Origin: an uncultured Rubripirellula sp. | Lineage (GTDB): Bacteria > Planctomycetota > Planctomycetia > Pirellulales > Pirellulaceae | NCBI GenBank assembly: GCA_938075415.1 | Contig: CALJHC010000038.1 | Location: 1 to 46,906 of the forward strand | DNA length: 46,906 bases | Direction: 5' to 3' | Shown here: positions 1-9,611 of the stretch, piece by piece | Position numbering within the stretch: position 1 is the stretch's first letter | Layout of the letters: the number at the start of each line of letters is the position of its first letter | Made by a program: the position numbers and the translations under genes | The notes under the pieces: generated by a model | What the model saw: only the letters and a program-made list of their open reading frames with translations | Database searches by the model: none | Told to the model about the DNA's origin: nothing

Positions 1-678
1 TGGTGTGGTTGGTTATGGCTGACCGGGTTCAGGTGCTGGACTTTGTTCCGAAATCCTATGTCTTCTTTCGCCACGTAGCTAACGTTCAAATTGAGCGGAC
101 GCCTCTATCATTTTTTAGCCGTTACAACAGCACAATGCTGCAGTGTTCAGGCACAGTGTTGGGGGCGTTGTGATCCTTTCAATAAATTTGAGATGCGAAC
201 TTCCCGATGGGGTCGCACCGATTTGGGCTGATCTGCCACTGCAGTGAATCATCGTATCGTCACGCCGAGCGTGCCTTCGTGATCATCTTGACCTTGTCCA
301 AGTGTGGGATACGAATAACCCTACGTGCAATTATCGATGCCGTTTTTTTGCACCAGCTTGATTTGTTAGACTGTTGGCTTGCTTTTCACTTCCTTGGTCA
401 GTCAGTGGCATCTGGATTTGACTCGTTACTCAAGTAATCTTGAATGACGTTGGAACGCGTGGGTTTCGATGAAAGTTGATTCTGTCGATAGCGAAGGTGC
501 CGAATCGCCAGAATCAACAAGGTTTAGCGTTGAATGAGAGATCCATAGATCGAGATTGGTTGCCCCGGTTGGTTGTGATGATCTCGGAATAGTTTCACAT
601 TCTTGTTAGAGGTTGCTGCATCGATGGACATCGATCAAGGCGATGCAGACACGCACATTCATTTAAGAGTGACAGGTA
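1..678. other. Left-end region with no recognisable gene
   Basis: No convincing gene is visible. A plus-strand frame is open from position 3 to a stop at 173 (about 56 codons), so it could be the 3-prime end of a gene starting outside the window, but its translation resembles no family I know. Other short open frames here lack a ribosome-binding site or family-like sequence. Confidence 0.4.
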
Positions 679-1797
679 ATGAAGTTCTATTTTATTCTCG
701 TCGTCCTATCCTTGTTTTCTTTTCATTCCCTCGCCTTTGCTCAACGCGGTTGGGAGATGGATTCCCTGCTGGACAACGAAACCTCTGAGCAGTGGGGTCG
801 GTTGGTACTCAAGGGTGTCCAAACTCAATTTCCCAATAAGCTTTCCTTGGTCTACTCAGATGAGAGTCAGATCAAAACCCCTCAACAGCATTTTCCAGCA
901 TTTTATGGGTCCTTCGATTGGCACAGCAGTGTGCACGGTCATTGGCTACTGGTTCGTTTACTGAAAGGCCACCCCCAGCTCAAGTTGGCACCAACAGTTA
1001 AGAGTTTGCTGAATGAGCACCTTACGCAAGAAAACCTTGCCAAGGAGGCGGCTTTTTTTAATCGGGACGAGCAGAAAGCTTTTGAAAGGATGTACGGTTG
1101 GGCTTGGTTTTTGCGTTTGGTGATGGAGCTGGAAAGCTGGCAAGATGCAGACGCTGAGCGTTGGCGAAGTAACCTGAAGCCGCTTGAGCGAGTGCTGGAA
1201 AAGCGGATCATGGCTTATTTGCCTTTGTTGTCTTATCCCATCCGCATTGGTCAGCATACCGATACGGCTTTCGCGCTGGCTCAGATTCTCGACTATGCGC
1301 GTGTGATGAAGCGTCAACGACTCGAATTGCTTGTCCTGGAAAAGGCGAGGCTGTTCTACATTGATGATTTGGATTATCCCGTTCATTATGAACCATCGGG
1401 ACATGATTTCTTTTCATCTTGTTGGAATGAAGCTGACTTAATGCGTCGGGTGCTGCCACAGGATGAGTATGAGCCGTGGCTATCAGGTTTTGTACCCAAG
1501 CTGGGCGTGCAGTTGCTTGATGGTACGATTGCGCCGGTGAGTGTTAGTGATGCTAGTGATCCGAAAATCGTCCATCTTGCCGGTTTAAACCTTCACAGAG
1601 CTTGGTGCATGCAATCGGTGGCATCTGCTCTCAAGGTGGGTCACCCACTTCGCAAACCGTTATTGACGAGCTCTGAGTCGCATCTGAAAGAAGGGCTGTC
1701 CTATATCAATAGCGGGCACTACGAGGGTGACCACTGGCTTGCGACCTTTGGATTGTATGCAGTGGAACGGATTGGAGTTGACGATGCAAGTCGATGA
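679..1797 (+). CDS. DUF2891 family protein, secreted
   Basis: A 372-residue protein with an N-terminal signal peptide (hydrophobic residues about 4-20, ending SLAFAQ). The stretch FPAFYGSFDWHSSVHGHWLLV at about residues 73-93 is characteristic of the DUF2891 family, whose biochemical role is not known to me. The rest is mostly predicted helical with conserved Trp, His and Asp residues (for example GQHTDTAFA and EPSGHDFFSSCWNEADLM), the kind of pattern seen in alpha-helical barrel enzymes, but that fold is an inference. The ATG at 679 follows a weak purine-rich stretch (gacagg). The 3-prime end overlaps the next gene by 14 bases, which implies co-transcription and probably translational coupling with the Nramp-like transporter. 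Confidence 0.88.
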   Translation: MKFYFILVVLSLFSFHSLAFAQRGWEMDSLLDNETSEQWGRLVLKGVQTQFPNKLSLVYSDESQIKTPQQHFPAFYGSFDWHSSVHGHWLLVRLLKGHPQLKLAPTVKSLLNEHLTQENLAKEAAFFNRDEQKAFERMYGWAWFLRLVMELESWQDADAERWRSNLKPLERVLEKRIMAYLPLLSYPIRIGQHTDTAFALAQILDYARVMKRQRLELLVLEKARLFYIDDLDYPVHYEPSGHDFFSSCWNEADLMRRVLPQDEYEPWLSGFVPKLGVQLLDGTIAPVSVSDASDPKIVHLAGLNLHRAWCMQSVASALKVGHPLRKPLLTSSESHLKEGLSYINSGHYEGDHWLATFGLYAVERIGVDDASR

Positions 1798-3025
1798 GCA
1801 CCGCGGTTCAGAGAACCGCCAAGCGAGTGGTCTAAGACTGGGCCCGGGGTTATTAGTCACAGCAGCCTTCATTGGTCCAGGAACTGTGGTGACGGCAAGT
1901 GCCGCCGGTGCTGAACGAGGCTGTGGGTTACTTTGGACAATTCTCTTTTCCTGTTTTGGAACGATCGTTTTGCAGTCTCTTGCAGCGAGGGTCGGTATCG
2001 TCAACAGGCAGGGTCTTGGGGAGTCAATTAGAGAGACGCTGAAAGGTACCAAATGGCTAAGGCCGGCGATTCTAGTCGTGATTTCTGCTGTCGGTGTTGG
2101 TAATGCAGCTTATCAAACTGGGAATCTCACGGGTGCGGCGGCGGGTATTCAAACGATCACTGCAACGGGTATCAATACCAACTTGCTGGTACTCATTGGG
2201 GTTTCCGCCTCCCTAATTCTGTTTGGCAGGTACACGGTGCTTCAATGGATCTTGGTTGGTCTCGTAGCGATTCTGAGCACGGCATTTCTTTGCTCTGCCT
2301 GTCTTTCGCTTCCAAGTGCTGATCGCATTTTTAGCGGGCTGTTGATCCCCAGGCTGCGGACACAAGACCTGACAATGGTGATTGCTTTAATCGGTACCAC
2401 GATTGTCCCTTATAACCTGTTCCTGCATGCAAGCAGCGCTGTGACGACATGGAAAGACAAGCCATTAACGTATTCGATTAAGCAATCGAATACTGATACC
2501 CTTCTTTCCGTCTCTTTGGGCGGTCTCGTAACCGCCGCCATTCTGATCACGTCAAGTACCGCTTTTTTTGATACCCAAACACAGATCGGAACAACGGGTG
2601 ACATTGCCAGGCAGCTTGAGCCAACGCTTGGAACGGTTAGCACCTTTGCCTTTTCCTTGGGTTTATTCGCGGCAGGCCTGACAAGTTCAATCACTGCACC
2701 ATTAGCCACGGCGTACGCCCTGTGTGGGTGCATGGGTTGGAATGCTCACCCCTCTGGAATCCGCTTTCGTATCATTGCTCTTTGCGTCGTTCTTATCGGT
2801 GGTGTTTCCGCGCTGACCTACGGTAGCACGCCCTCGACCGTCATTGCATTTGCGCAAGTAGCCAATGGTCTTTTACTTCCGATTGTTGCTGCGTTCTTGT
2901 TGTTGGTGGTTTCGAGGAATACCTCGCAAAAAATTCACTTCGGAGGGATACAGCTTCAGTTGGCGAGGCTTGTGGTCGTGCTTGTGGGACTGTTAGGGAT
3001 TTGGAGGATTTTGTCGATCTTTTGA
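1784..3025 (+). CDS. Divergent Nramp-family metal ion transporter
   Basis: A multi-spanning inner-membrane protein of 413 residues, recognised as Nramp/MntH-like from the first helix (LGPGLLVTAAFIGPGTVV, residues 19-36) and the TM6 segment GTTIVPYNLFLHASS near residues 204-218. Classical Nramp proteins use DPGN in TM1 and a Met in TM6 to bind Mn2+ or Fe2+. Here the TM1 motif reads GPGT (residues 31-34) and the Met position before P-x-N is Val208. It therefore belongs to a divergent subgroup and its substrate cannot be assumed. I chose the ATG at 1784 because GGAG lies six bases upstream and the sequence before it is not membrane-protein-like; an upstream in-frame ATG at 1727 is open but falls wholly inside the previous gene. 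Confidence 0.88.
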   Translation: MQVDEHRGSENRQASGLRLGPGLLVTAAFIGPGTVVTASAAGAERGCGLLWTILFSCFGTIVLQSLAARVGIVNRQGLGESIRETLKGTKWLRPAILVVISAVGVGNAAYQTGNLTGAAAGIQTITATGINTNLLVLIGVSASLILFGRYTVLQWILVGLVAILSTAFLCSACLSLPSADRIFSGLLIPRLRTQDLTMVIALIGTTIVPYNLFLHASSAVTTWKDKPLTYSIKQSNTDTLLSVSLGGLVTAAILITSSTAFFDTQTQIGTTGDIARQLEPTLGTVSTFAFSLGLFAAGLTSSITAPLATAYALCGCMGWNAHPSGIRFRIIALCVVLIGGVSALTYGSTPSTVIAFAQVANGLLLPIVAAFLLLVVSRNTSQKIHFGGIQLQLARLVVVLVGLLGIWRILSIF

Positions 3026-3519
3026 TAGTTCGCCTCGGCCTTTTTTCTTTCATCAATTAACGAAGCGACGTGAACGAGATCATTGTGGATTGATTCGCGC
3101 GGGCATCAACTCGGTGCCATTGGGATTTGACAGCTACGGATTACGTCGTATCGGCAATGCCTCGCAACATTCGAAATCGTGTGGATTGAATAGAACACGT
3201 GCCTGAACCCATTGTCCCAATGGTTGTCGAATCGAAGGCATCGGCATGACGCCCTGATTGCGAGTACAGCCGAGGGATGATGAAGTGATTCTCTCAGGCA
3301 GCCTGAGCCACGCTGAAAAATTCGTCCTGCCTTCGAACAGTCTTCATGTTATGGATCGCCGGAACATCGTGAGGAGCAGGAAAGTAAGCAAGGGTTGGTT
3401 ATTTTAGACTTGTTACGGTTGCTGCTATTATCCAGGTTGGCGAGGAAAGGGTGAAGCGGTACCGGAAAAGTAAGAGGACGCAGTTTGCTGCATAGCCAGA
3501 AGGTGCATCATCATGTTGT
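3026..3519. other. Intergenic, between convergent genes
   Basis: About 490 bases separate the converging transporter and sulfatase genes. A T-rich stretch after cctcggcc at 3034-3048 could be part of a terminator, but I see no strong stem. No supported gene. Confidence 0.4.
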
Positions 3520-5049
3520 CTATTCAGGCTTAGGGTCAACTTTCCAGCCGGGGGTGCTGATCTTTCCATAGTACGGATAGTGATCCCAAGCAATTTCTTC
3601 GCCGATTAGTCGTGGATCCTTGGTTTCTTCAAGGTGATCGAATAGTTGTTTTCGTAATTGCTCTTGTACCTTTGCCAGCTTGGTCGAGCCGGCGAGGTTC
3701 ACCAGCTGGTGCGGATCATTGCTGAGATCATAAAGTTCTTCCGCCGGACGCATTCCGAAAGCCAGTTCGGATAATTTCGCGATACCGTGCTGGTGACGGT
3801 TTTTCATCATGAACGTCTTGGTCGGTGATGAATCGATTTCTCCGAAGGGGATTGATCTGGCGCAAACAGTGGGGTCAGGTGAACCCGATGGCCATCGACC
3901 CGGTTCAAAATTATGAATGTAGAGGTAATCCTTGGTTCGGATTGCTCGGCAGGGATAGCCTTTTCCGCCCAGCCGACAACCATCGTGGCGTTCCATGGCA
4001 ATAAAGGCTGAGCCGGAGTGGGTGGTTGTTTCACCTCGAAATATTGGCAGCAGGTCTCGGCCAATCATCATCTTCGGTGGAACGATGTCAGCAGCCTTCA
4101 AGAAGGTGGGCGCGAGGTCGCTGAGATTGGTAAACGACGAGATCACTCGGTTAGCTTTTTTAATTCCTTCTGGCCAGCGTATTGCTAATGGCACCCGAGA
4201 CCCGGCATCATAAAGCGATGCTTTTGCCCGCGGGAATGGCATCCCGTGATCACTTGTGATAACGACCATGGTGTTATCCAGTTCACCCCTCAATTCCAGT
4301 TCTGCGATCGCTCGAGCAACCATCGAGTCAAAGTGTTCTACTTCCACCAAGTAATCCAACAGATCGTTCCGCACGATATCGTTGTCGGGAAAGATTGGTG
4401 GAACTAAAACATCAGCTGGGTCCTTCCCTGATTGTTTTCCGGAGCCTTCTTGGAAGTGTCGGTGCGGTTCGGAGGTTCCCAGCCAGAAGCAGAATGGTTT
4501 TCCCGACGGTACCTGGTTAAGAAAATCCTTGAAATTCCCAGCGTAATCGGTGCCTCGTATGCCGTTAAAAGAGGGCTTTTTCTGTTTTTGATTGAAACGC
4601 TGACCGGCTGGGTTGGTGACTCGACCGCCGGGTTCCAATCGACCGGGGCTCCAACCTTTGCCGGTGTATCCAATTGAGTATCCCTTTTGCTCTAGCAGTT
4701 CGGTGTAGGTTGCGAACTTTGCCGGCAAGGTGCTGTGGATATTGCCGGCTTGTTCCAAACGCCAGATAGGCTGGCCAGTCAGGATGGCGGATCGCGATGG
4801 TCCACACGTTGGGGCGTCACAGAAAGCGTGAATGAAACGCAAGCCCTCTCGGGCCACGCGATCAAACGCTGGTGTTTTGACAACAGGATCCCCGTTGGCT
4901 CCGGTGTGAGTGAAACTTTGATCGTCAGAAATGCAGAACAGGATGTTTGGTCGGTCGTCCTTTGCAACAGCCTGTCGATGGTTTTGATCCACCATCAGAA
5001 ACGCAATAAGGATCAGGAGACATCGATTCACGCTCGTCACAATTTGCAT
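3520..5049 (-). CDS. Sulfatase, Cys-type, secreted
   Basis: Formylglycine-dependent sulfatase of 509 residues, predicted to hydrolyse sulfate esters (or N-sulfate) outside the cytoplasm. It has a signal peptide (residues about 9-29, cleavage near AVA-KD), the metal-binding start RPNILFCISDDQ (residues 33-44) and the catalytic motif CGPSR with Cys82. GYTGKGW near residue 108 matches the conserved GK region and VVITSDHGMPFPR the later metal site. Overall layout recalls heparan-N-sulfatase-like S1 families, but the substrate is not proven. It is the last gene of a four-gene minus-strand operon, starting 18 bases after the ThuA gene. The Cys must be converted to formylglycine by a maturase, which is not in the window. 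Confidence 0.95.
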   Translation of the reverse strand: MQIVTSVNRCLLILIAFLMVDQNHRQAVAKDDRPNILFCISDDQSFTHTGANGDPVVKTPAFDRVAREGLRFIHAFCDAPTCGPSRSAILTGQPIWRLEQAGNIHSTLPAKFATYTELLEQKGYSIGYTGKGWSPGRLEPGGRVTNPAGQRFNQKQKKPSFNGIRGTDYAGNFKDFLNQVPSGKPFCFWLGTSEPHRHFQEGSGKQSGKDPADVLVPPIFPDNDIVRNDLLDYLVEVEHFDSMVARAIAELELRGELDNTMVVITSDHGMPFPRAKASLYDAGSRVPLAIRWPEGIKKANRVISSFTNLSDLAPTFLKAADIVPPKMMIGRDLLPIFRGETTTHSGSAFIAMERHDGCRLGGKGYPCRAIRTKDYLYIHNFEPGRWPSGSPDPTVCARSIPFGEIDSSPTKTFMMKNRHQHGIAKLSELAFGMRPAEELYDLSNDPHQLVNLAGSTKLAKVQEQLRKQLFDHLEETKDPRLIGEEIAWDHYPYYGKISTPGWKVDPKPE

Positions 5050-5067
5050 ATGGATCTCTTTGCTTAA

Positions 5068-5976
5068 TCATTTCCGAGATCTTTTCTCATCCAAGTTTTC
5101 TTTTAGTCTCGCATCGCTGATCTCTGGCGATGGGCAACCATTCTCCGGAATCTCAACGTTGGCAGTCCACAGAATCGCGTTGAGAACAACTTTCCGGAAA
5201 TTTTCATCCTGCCAGCTCACATGATTGTGGGCTCCGGTGAACCCGAAACCGCGTCCGCCGGCGGGCCGCTGATAAGCCCACGCCACCACTTGCTCATTGC
5301 CCGCTGCGACCGACTTGCGAACCGCGGGATTTCCGCTTCGTGTACCATCAGGCCGACGCAAGGTTTCCGGGGGAGGTAAATCAGACAAGATCGGAGTTAA
5401 TCCCTTCGAGTCCTTTGTAAACCGCATGTGGTAATACCACTCATCGTGAACGCTGAACGGGGCGACACCTCTGGTGATTGGGTGAACGGGAAGGTCGCGG
5501 AAATGAGGCTCCCAGTGAGGATTCACTGACCAATCGAGATCGCAAAAACCACCCATCCATTCAAGGAACTTTTGGCCCGGCTTTCCTTTCTCTGCCTCCG
5601 TCGCCCAATGAATCATCACCACACCAGTCCCCGACTTCATGAGCGCATCAAATTCATCCAGATGTGCATTGAGCACATGACCTTGGTGGCCGGTGCAGAA
5701 AATCACCACCGTTGCAGCACCCTCCAATATCGTAGAATCCTCGGGATAGCCTGGATGGGGTACGTGTACGGTCTCCACATTCAGGCCTGAGCGATTTAAC
5801 GCATCGGACAAAATTAAATTTCCCGCACGATGTTCATGCGCCATCGGTCCATGACTGGGCTTGCCGGCGATGAAAACTACCTTCGCTTTGTCATCGGCCA
5901 TCAACGTGTCACCGAATAACCCCAGCGTCGCAAACAAGCATGCGATTTTGGGAGCGAACTCATTCATGAACAACAT
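5068..5976 (-). CDS. ThuA domain protein, secreted
   Basis: A 302-residue protein of the ThuA (trehalose-utilisation) family, which adopts a glutamine-amidotransferase-like fold and is common in planctomycete sugar-catabolic operons. It opens with a hydrophobic signal sequence (residues about 9-27), then VVFIAGKPSHGPMAHEHRAG at about 33-52, the TVVIFCTGHQGHV strand, VVMIHWATEAEKG, and a late segment GGRGFGFTGAHNHVSWQDE. The His-rich loops are typical of the family. Biochemical activity of the family is poorly defined; a role in handling a sugar or oxidised sugar derivative is inferred from context. It starts three bases after the stop of the dehydrogenase gene and precedes the sulfatase by 18 bases. 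A second ATG at 5967 is an alternative start. Confidence 0.92.
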   Translation of the reverse strand: MLFMNEFAPKIACLFATLGLFGDTLMADDKAKVVFIAGKPSHGPMAHEHRAGNLILSDALNRSGLNVETVHVPHPGYPEDSTILEGAATVVIFCTGHQGHVLNAHLDEFDALMKSGTGVVMIHWATEAEKGKPGQKFLEWMGGFCDLDWSVNPHWEPHFRDLPVHPITRGVAPFSVHDEWYYHMRFTKDSKGLTPILSDLPPPETLRRPDGTRSGNPAVRKSVAAGNEQVVAWAYQRPAGGRGFGFTGAHNHVSWQDENFRKVVLNAILWTANVEIPENGCPSPEISDARLKENLDEKRSRK

Positions 5977-5979
5977 ATT

Positions 5980-8400
5980 TTATTCCGTGACAATTTCGAT
6001 TTGATTCCAATAGGCCCATTCGTTGTGCCAATCATTTGCTCGATTCTCTAAGGAGACGTTGATGCGTTGGCCAGCAAATTGGGAAAGGTCAACCGACACA
6101 TCCAGCCATTCATTCGAACTAACGGTCTCGGTGCTTACCATTCGATCGTCGATCAGTTTACCATTTGCCAAGACACGCAACTGCCAGTCACCGTGAGGAT
6201 GATGGCTCACGCGAAGTTTCAAGGCTGTCGTTTCTCCCTTCGGTACATCGACGCGAGGGAGCGTCAAAACGCACGGCGTGTTGCGATCGAGTGGGTGAGT
6301 TTGAACCGCCGACTTATTTCGAAAAATTTGATGCTGAACAACGCCGCCTTCTCCCACCCCGGCGACACGAACGGTTTTGGATAGCGTTTTTACGATGCGA
6401 TTCCATTGGGCCAACTTTTCAACTTGGTTGACCTGCCGTGGCTGGCTGTTGTTGCTGACCAAACGCCTCGCAACAAATTCTTGCAACGCCGGGATGCGAC
6501 CCGCGACGGCTAGTTTCAGCGATTGACTGGGATGGCTTGGGACCATTGGCTCCAGTGCGAACCAGTACATTCGGAATAAATTATTATCTTCCATATCCTC
6601 TGCGTGAGCGACCAATCCCTCAAGGATCGGCCATCGCTGCTCGAACGGTAAGCGTTGAATCGCTGAAGCGAGGTACAGTCTCACGACCTGCGAAGCATCC
6701 TCTCTGGCCATGTCGGCGAACTGGTTGGCGACGTCCTTGTTCAGATCCCAAGTACCGCGATTTTCTGGTTGGAAGGCGTTGGTCTTGCTCGCATCGCACA
6801 GAAATTGAATCGACCAAGCTCGGACATGCTCACTATTGTGACTCAACAGTTTTTGAAGCTCGCTCTCGCTAAGCCCGCCGGTAACGTGCAATGCCCATAG
6901 GGCTCGCAGTTTCTTGGGTACGGTGGCGTTGGAGTCAAACTGATCGCGTAATTTCGCATGAACCAGAGTGGAATCGAGATTTCCCGACGCTGCGCGATAT
7001 TGAAGGATTGTTCGCGCGTGGCGCACGAACCAATCGTTTGGGTGTAACTGCAGTTCAACTAATTCCTCATCAGACATCGCCCCCAAATCCCGACGAGGAG
7101 AAGCCCCGGCATTTTTCGGCATGACCCGATAGACTCGACCGCTATTCGGAAATTTGATCGCGTTGCCACAAACATCCTGATCATGCCAGTCTAAAAGATA
7201 CAGCCCGCCCTCAGGACCGATCTCTACGCTGAAACCGACCCAAGCCAGATCATTGGTGGGCATAAAGTCGTCGCCGTGACTGCCCACAAAACTCGACCCA
7301 TTGGGTGTCATCACGTCAGTCAGCACAGCGTGCTCATGAATGTTGCACATGAATAGCCGATCGCGGTACTGCTTCGGAAACGCATCAGCCAAGTAGAACC
7401 TGGCTCCGCCGTGTGCCGAGAGGTGTGTGTGATCGCGAATCGTCTTGATGTCATCGTAAATGTGTGGGTTAACGTGCGGGCGACTTTGTTTATGGTAAAC
7501 ACCACCCTGCACAACATGAAATAAGTGTGGAATCACACAGCACGTGGCAAATCCTTGGCCATGATCGTTAAAGTCGAATCCCCAGGGATTTGAGAGTCCT
7601 CTCGCGAAGATTTCAAACGTCTGACGAGTCGGGTGATATCTCCAAATTCCCGCATCAATGAATTGCCTTTGTTTGTCGTCGTCACCCGGTCTTCCAACAT
7701 TCGAATGTGTGAAAACGCCGTGGCAACCGTAAAGCCATCCATCTGGGCCCCAGATGAAGCTATTGAGGGTTTCATGTCGGTCATTGATTCCCCAACCGTC
7801 GTAGAGAACCTGCGGGGGTCCATCGGGGACGTCGTCGCCGTCAGCATCAGGAATAAAGGTCAGGTTGGGTGGTGATCCAACGAAAACGCCACCAAAACCA
7901 CAGGCCAATCCTGATGTGAAGGTTAAGGTGTCAGTGAAGGTTTTCTTTTTGTCAAACTTTCCATCTCCATCAGTATCCTCAAGGATCTGAATGCGACTCA
8001 CTTGGTCGTCAGTGTGGTTGCGCCGTGTTCGATAATTGAAGTTCTCGGCGACCCAAAGTCGGCCCTTATCGTCAAAGCACATTGCGATGGGCTCGGCGAT
8101 GTCGGGTTCGGAAGCAAATACCGAAACCTCAAAGCCATCCGGAATTGCCATCTTGGCAACCGCCTCGTTTGGCTTGAGGAATGGTGCGTCACTGTCTTTA
8201 TGCTGTTTCTTTGGCAGCTCGTTTTTGGACTCCGTCGCGTGCAATAAATCAAAGGGGCCTATCGCGATGAGAATTAGAACTGAAAGTTGCAGCACTTGCT
8301 GTAGAGTGCGAAAAGGTTGCAACGCTGTGACTTCATTGAAGTTCATGGTACGTATTCTGGTTCGGAGGCATTGTTGCATGTTGATTTTAAGCGGGGTCAT
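5980..8400 (-). CDS. PVC-type membrane-bound dehydrogenase domain protein
   Basis: An 806-residue secreted protein whose N-terminal half is a beta-propeller of the glucose/sorbosone-dehydrogenase type found in planctomycetes and verrucomicrobia (the TIGR02604 kind). Seen: a hydrophobic export segment near residues 35-50, IPDGFEVSVFASEPDIAEPI at about 84-103, FDDKGRLWVAENF, the Asp-rich loop DTDGDGKFD, GPDGWLYGCHG, GLSNPWGFDF and GLYLLDWHDQDVCG. The middle carries HEAT-like helices (DEELVELQLHPNDWFVRHA onward), and the C-terminus looks like a small beta domain (LRVSHHPHGDWQLRVLANGK). No CxxCH haem site is present; in many relatives the haem domain is fused at the C-terminus, whereas here it is in the preceding gene. 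Start ATG overlaps that gene's stop (ATGA). An internal ATG at 8346 is possible. Confidence 0.92.
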   Translation of the reverse strand: MTPLKINMQQCLRTRIRTMNFNEVTALQPFRTLQQVLQLSVLILIAIGPFDLLHATESKNELPKKQHKDSDAPFLKPNEAVAKMAIPDGFEVSVFASEPDIAEPIAMCFDDKGRLWVAENFNYRTRRNHTDDQVSRIQILEDTDGDGKFDKKKTFTDTLTFTSGLACGFGGVFVGSPPNLTFIPDADGDDVPDGPPQVLYDGWGINDRHETLNSFIWGPDGWLYGCHGVFTHSNVGRPGDDDKQRQFIDAGIWRYHPTRQTFEIFARGLSNPWGFDFNDHGQGFATCCVIPHLFHVVQGGVYHKQSRPHVNPHIYDDIKTIRDHTHLSAHGGARFYLADAFPKQYRDRLFMCNIHEHAVLTDVMTPNGSSFVGSHGDDFMPTNDLAWVGFSVEIGPEGGLYLLDWHDQDVCGNAIKFPNSGRVYRVMPKNAGASPRRDLGAMSDEELVELQLHPNDWFVRHARTILQYRAASGNLDSTLVHAKLRDQFDSNATVPKKLRALWALHVTGGLSESELQKLLSHNSEHVRAWSIQFLCDASKTNAFQPENRGTWDLNKDVANQFADMAREDASQVVRLYLASAIQRLPFEQRWPILEGLVAHAEDMEDNNLFRMYWFALEPMVPSHPSQSLKLAVAGRIPALQEFVARRLVSNNSQPRQVNQVEKLAQWNRIVKTLSKTVRVAGVGEGGVVQHQIFRNKSAVQTHPLDRNTPCVLTLPRVDVPKGETTALKLRVSHHPHGDWQLRVLANGKLIDDRMVSTETVSSNEWLDVSVDLSQFAGQRINVSLENRANDWHNEWAYWNQIEIVTE

Positions 8401-9611
8401 TTTGCCGTCTCCACTTGCTCGGTTGTGCGCAAATACTTGATCAGGTCAATCACATCTTGCTTGGCCATTTGATCAAGTTGACCTTCGGGCATCATGGACT
8501 TGTCTGAGGTTTTTCGAATTTCAATGTCGTCTTTGGCAATCACCAATCTGGGTTGTTCCGGTGTCTTCAAGACAATTCTCGTTGAATCCTCTTCAGCCAA
8601 CACTCCATTGACTGAGCGTCCATCCACAGTCAGGACTGATACCGTTTTGTAGGCGTCTGGTACGTCGTAGCTGGGGTCAACACTGTTGAGTAGGATGTAA
8701 TCCAGATTAGCGCGATTTGATCCAGTTAATTCAGGGCCAACATTGCCACCTTGATCGTAGAGTTTGTGGCAGGCTGCGCAAGTCTTGTTGTAAACGGCAC
8801 GTCCGCGTGCAGCGTTTGCTTTTGCCATCGCTTCAGGATTACACAATCGCTTGTACTCGGCCAGTTGTTGCAGGCGATCTTTTTCGACTTCACGAACTTC
8901 ACCAAAAACCTTTGTGAACTGGTCGCCCATAAGGTCTCTCAGGGAGCGGGCTACCTGAGCCGGAACATCTGCTCGGGTGATTTTTTTCGTTTTGATTGCC
9001 TCAATTAAATCCTTGGCATAGACCTTTCTTGAAGCAAGGGTTTCGATCACCGCACGCTTTTGCTGACTGTCTAGCTTTTGATAACGTGTCAGCAGAATTG
9101 ATGAAGCCTCAAGGTTCTCCACCACGGCATAGCCTCTGATGGCATCAAGCTTCATCGTTGGTTGGTCAATCAGCACCTTCAGCAAACTTGATGCCTGCTT
9201 GTTTTGCTGATTCAACAGCATGCTGAGGGTGGCACGTCTGTCATCAGTATCCGCTGCGGTGTTTTTCAGGAGTGAGATTGCTTGACTGAGTGCATCGACA
9301 TCACCAAAAAGCTGCGATAACGATCTCGCGCGTTCTCGGACCACGGTATTGTCACTTGAAGCCAGCTTTTGACTTAATTCAGGCCAACCCAATGGGGCGG
9401 CCAAGTTGCGGCGTCCTTCCAGTCCGTCGAGTACCCCTTTCAGCAAAGCTGCTTGCACTTCTGGCTTTTCCGTGTCGCCCATTGCTTCAATAATGATCTG
9501 CAGTGGATCACTTCCATCGCTTGCTCCACAAATCAATGGGAGAAAAATCGACCAACAGATCATCAGAAGATAAGTGCATCGAAAGGAAAATCGATTGATT
9601 CGCATCGTCAT
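8397..9611 (-). CDS. c-type cytochrome with Pirellula-type haem domain
   Basis: A 404-residue secreted cytochrome. It has a signal peptide (hydrophobic residues about 13-29), a helical HEAT-like N-terminal half to about residue 255, and a C-terminal haem domain with CAACH at 278-282, followed by GGNVGPELTGSNR and the closing MMPEGQLDQM, whose Met is the expected sixth haem ligand. This layout matches the planctomycete/verrucomicrobial haem-binding domain (TIGR02603 kind), usually fused to a dehydrogenase of the type encoded next. Presumably it accepts electrons from that partner. First gene of the operon; its stop overlaps the next start by four bases. I chose ATG 9611, with AGGG seven bases upstream; TTG at 9614 and ATG at 9605 are alternatives. 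Confidence 0.93.
   Translation of the reverse strand: MTMRINRFSFRCTYLLMICWSIFLPLICGASDGSDPLQIIIEAMGDTEKPEVQAALLKGVLDGLEGRRNLAAPLGWPELSQKLASSDNTVVRERARSLSQLFGDVDALSQAISLLKNTAADTDDRRATLSMLLNQQNKQASSLLKVLIDQPTMKLDAIRGYAVVENLEASSILLTRYQKLDSQQKRAVIETLASRKVYAKDLIEAIKTKKITRADVPAQVARSLRDLMGDQFTKVFGEVREVEKDRLQQLAEYKRLCNPEAMAKANAARGRAVYNKTCAACHKLYDQGGNVGPELTGSNRANLDYILLNSVDPSYDVPDAYKTVSVLTVDGRSVNGVLAEEDSTRIVLKTPEQPRLVIAKDDIEIRKTSDKSMMPEGQLDQMAKQDVIDLIKYLRTTEQVETAK

Noticed and set aside
207..437. Plus-strand open frame of 76 codons near the left end
   Set aside because: No ribosome-binding site, no family-like sequence, and a Cys- and His-rich random-looking translation.
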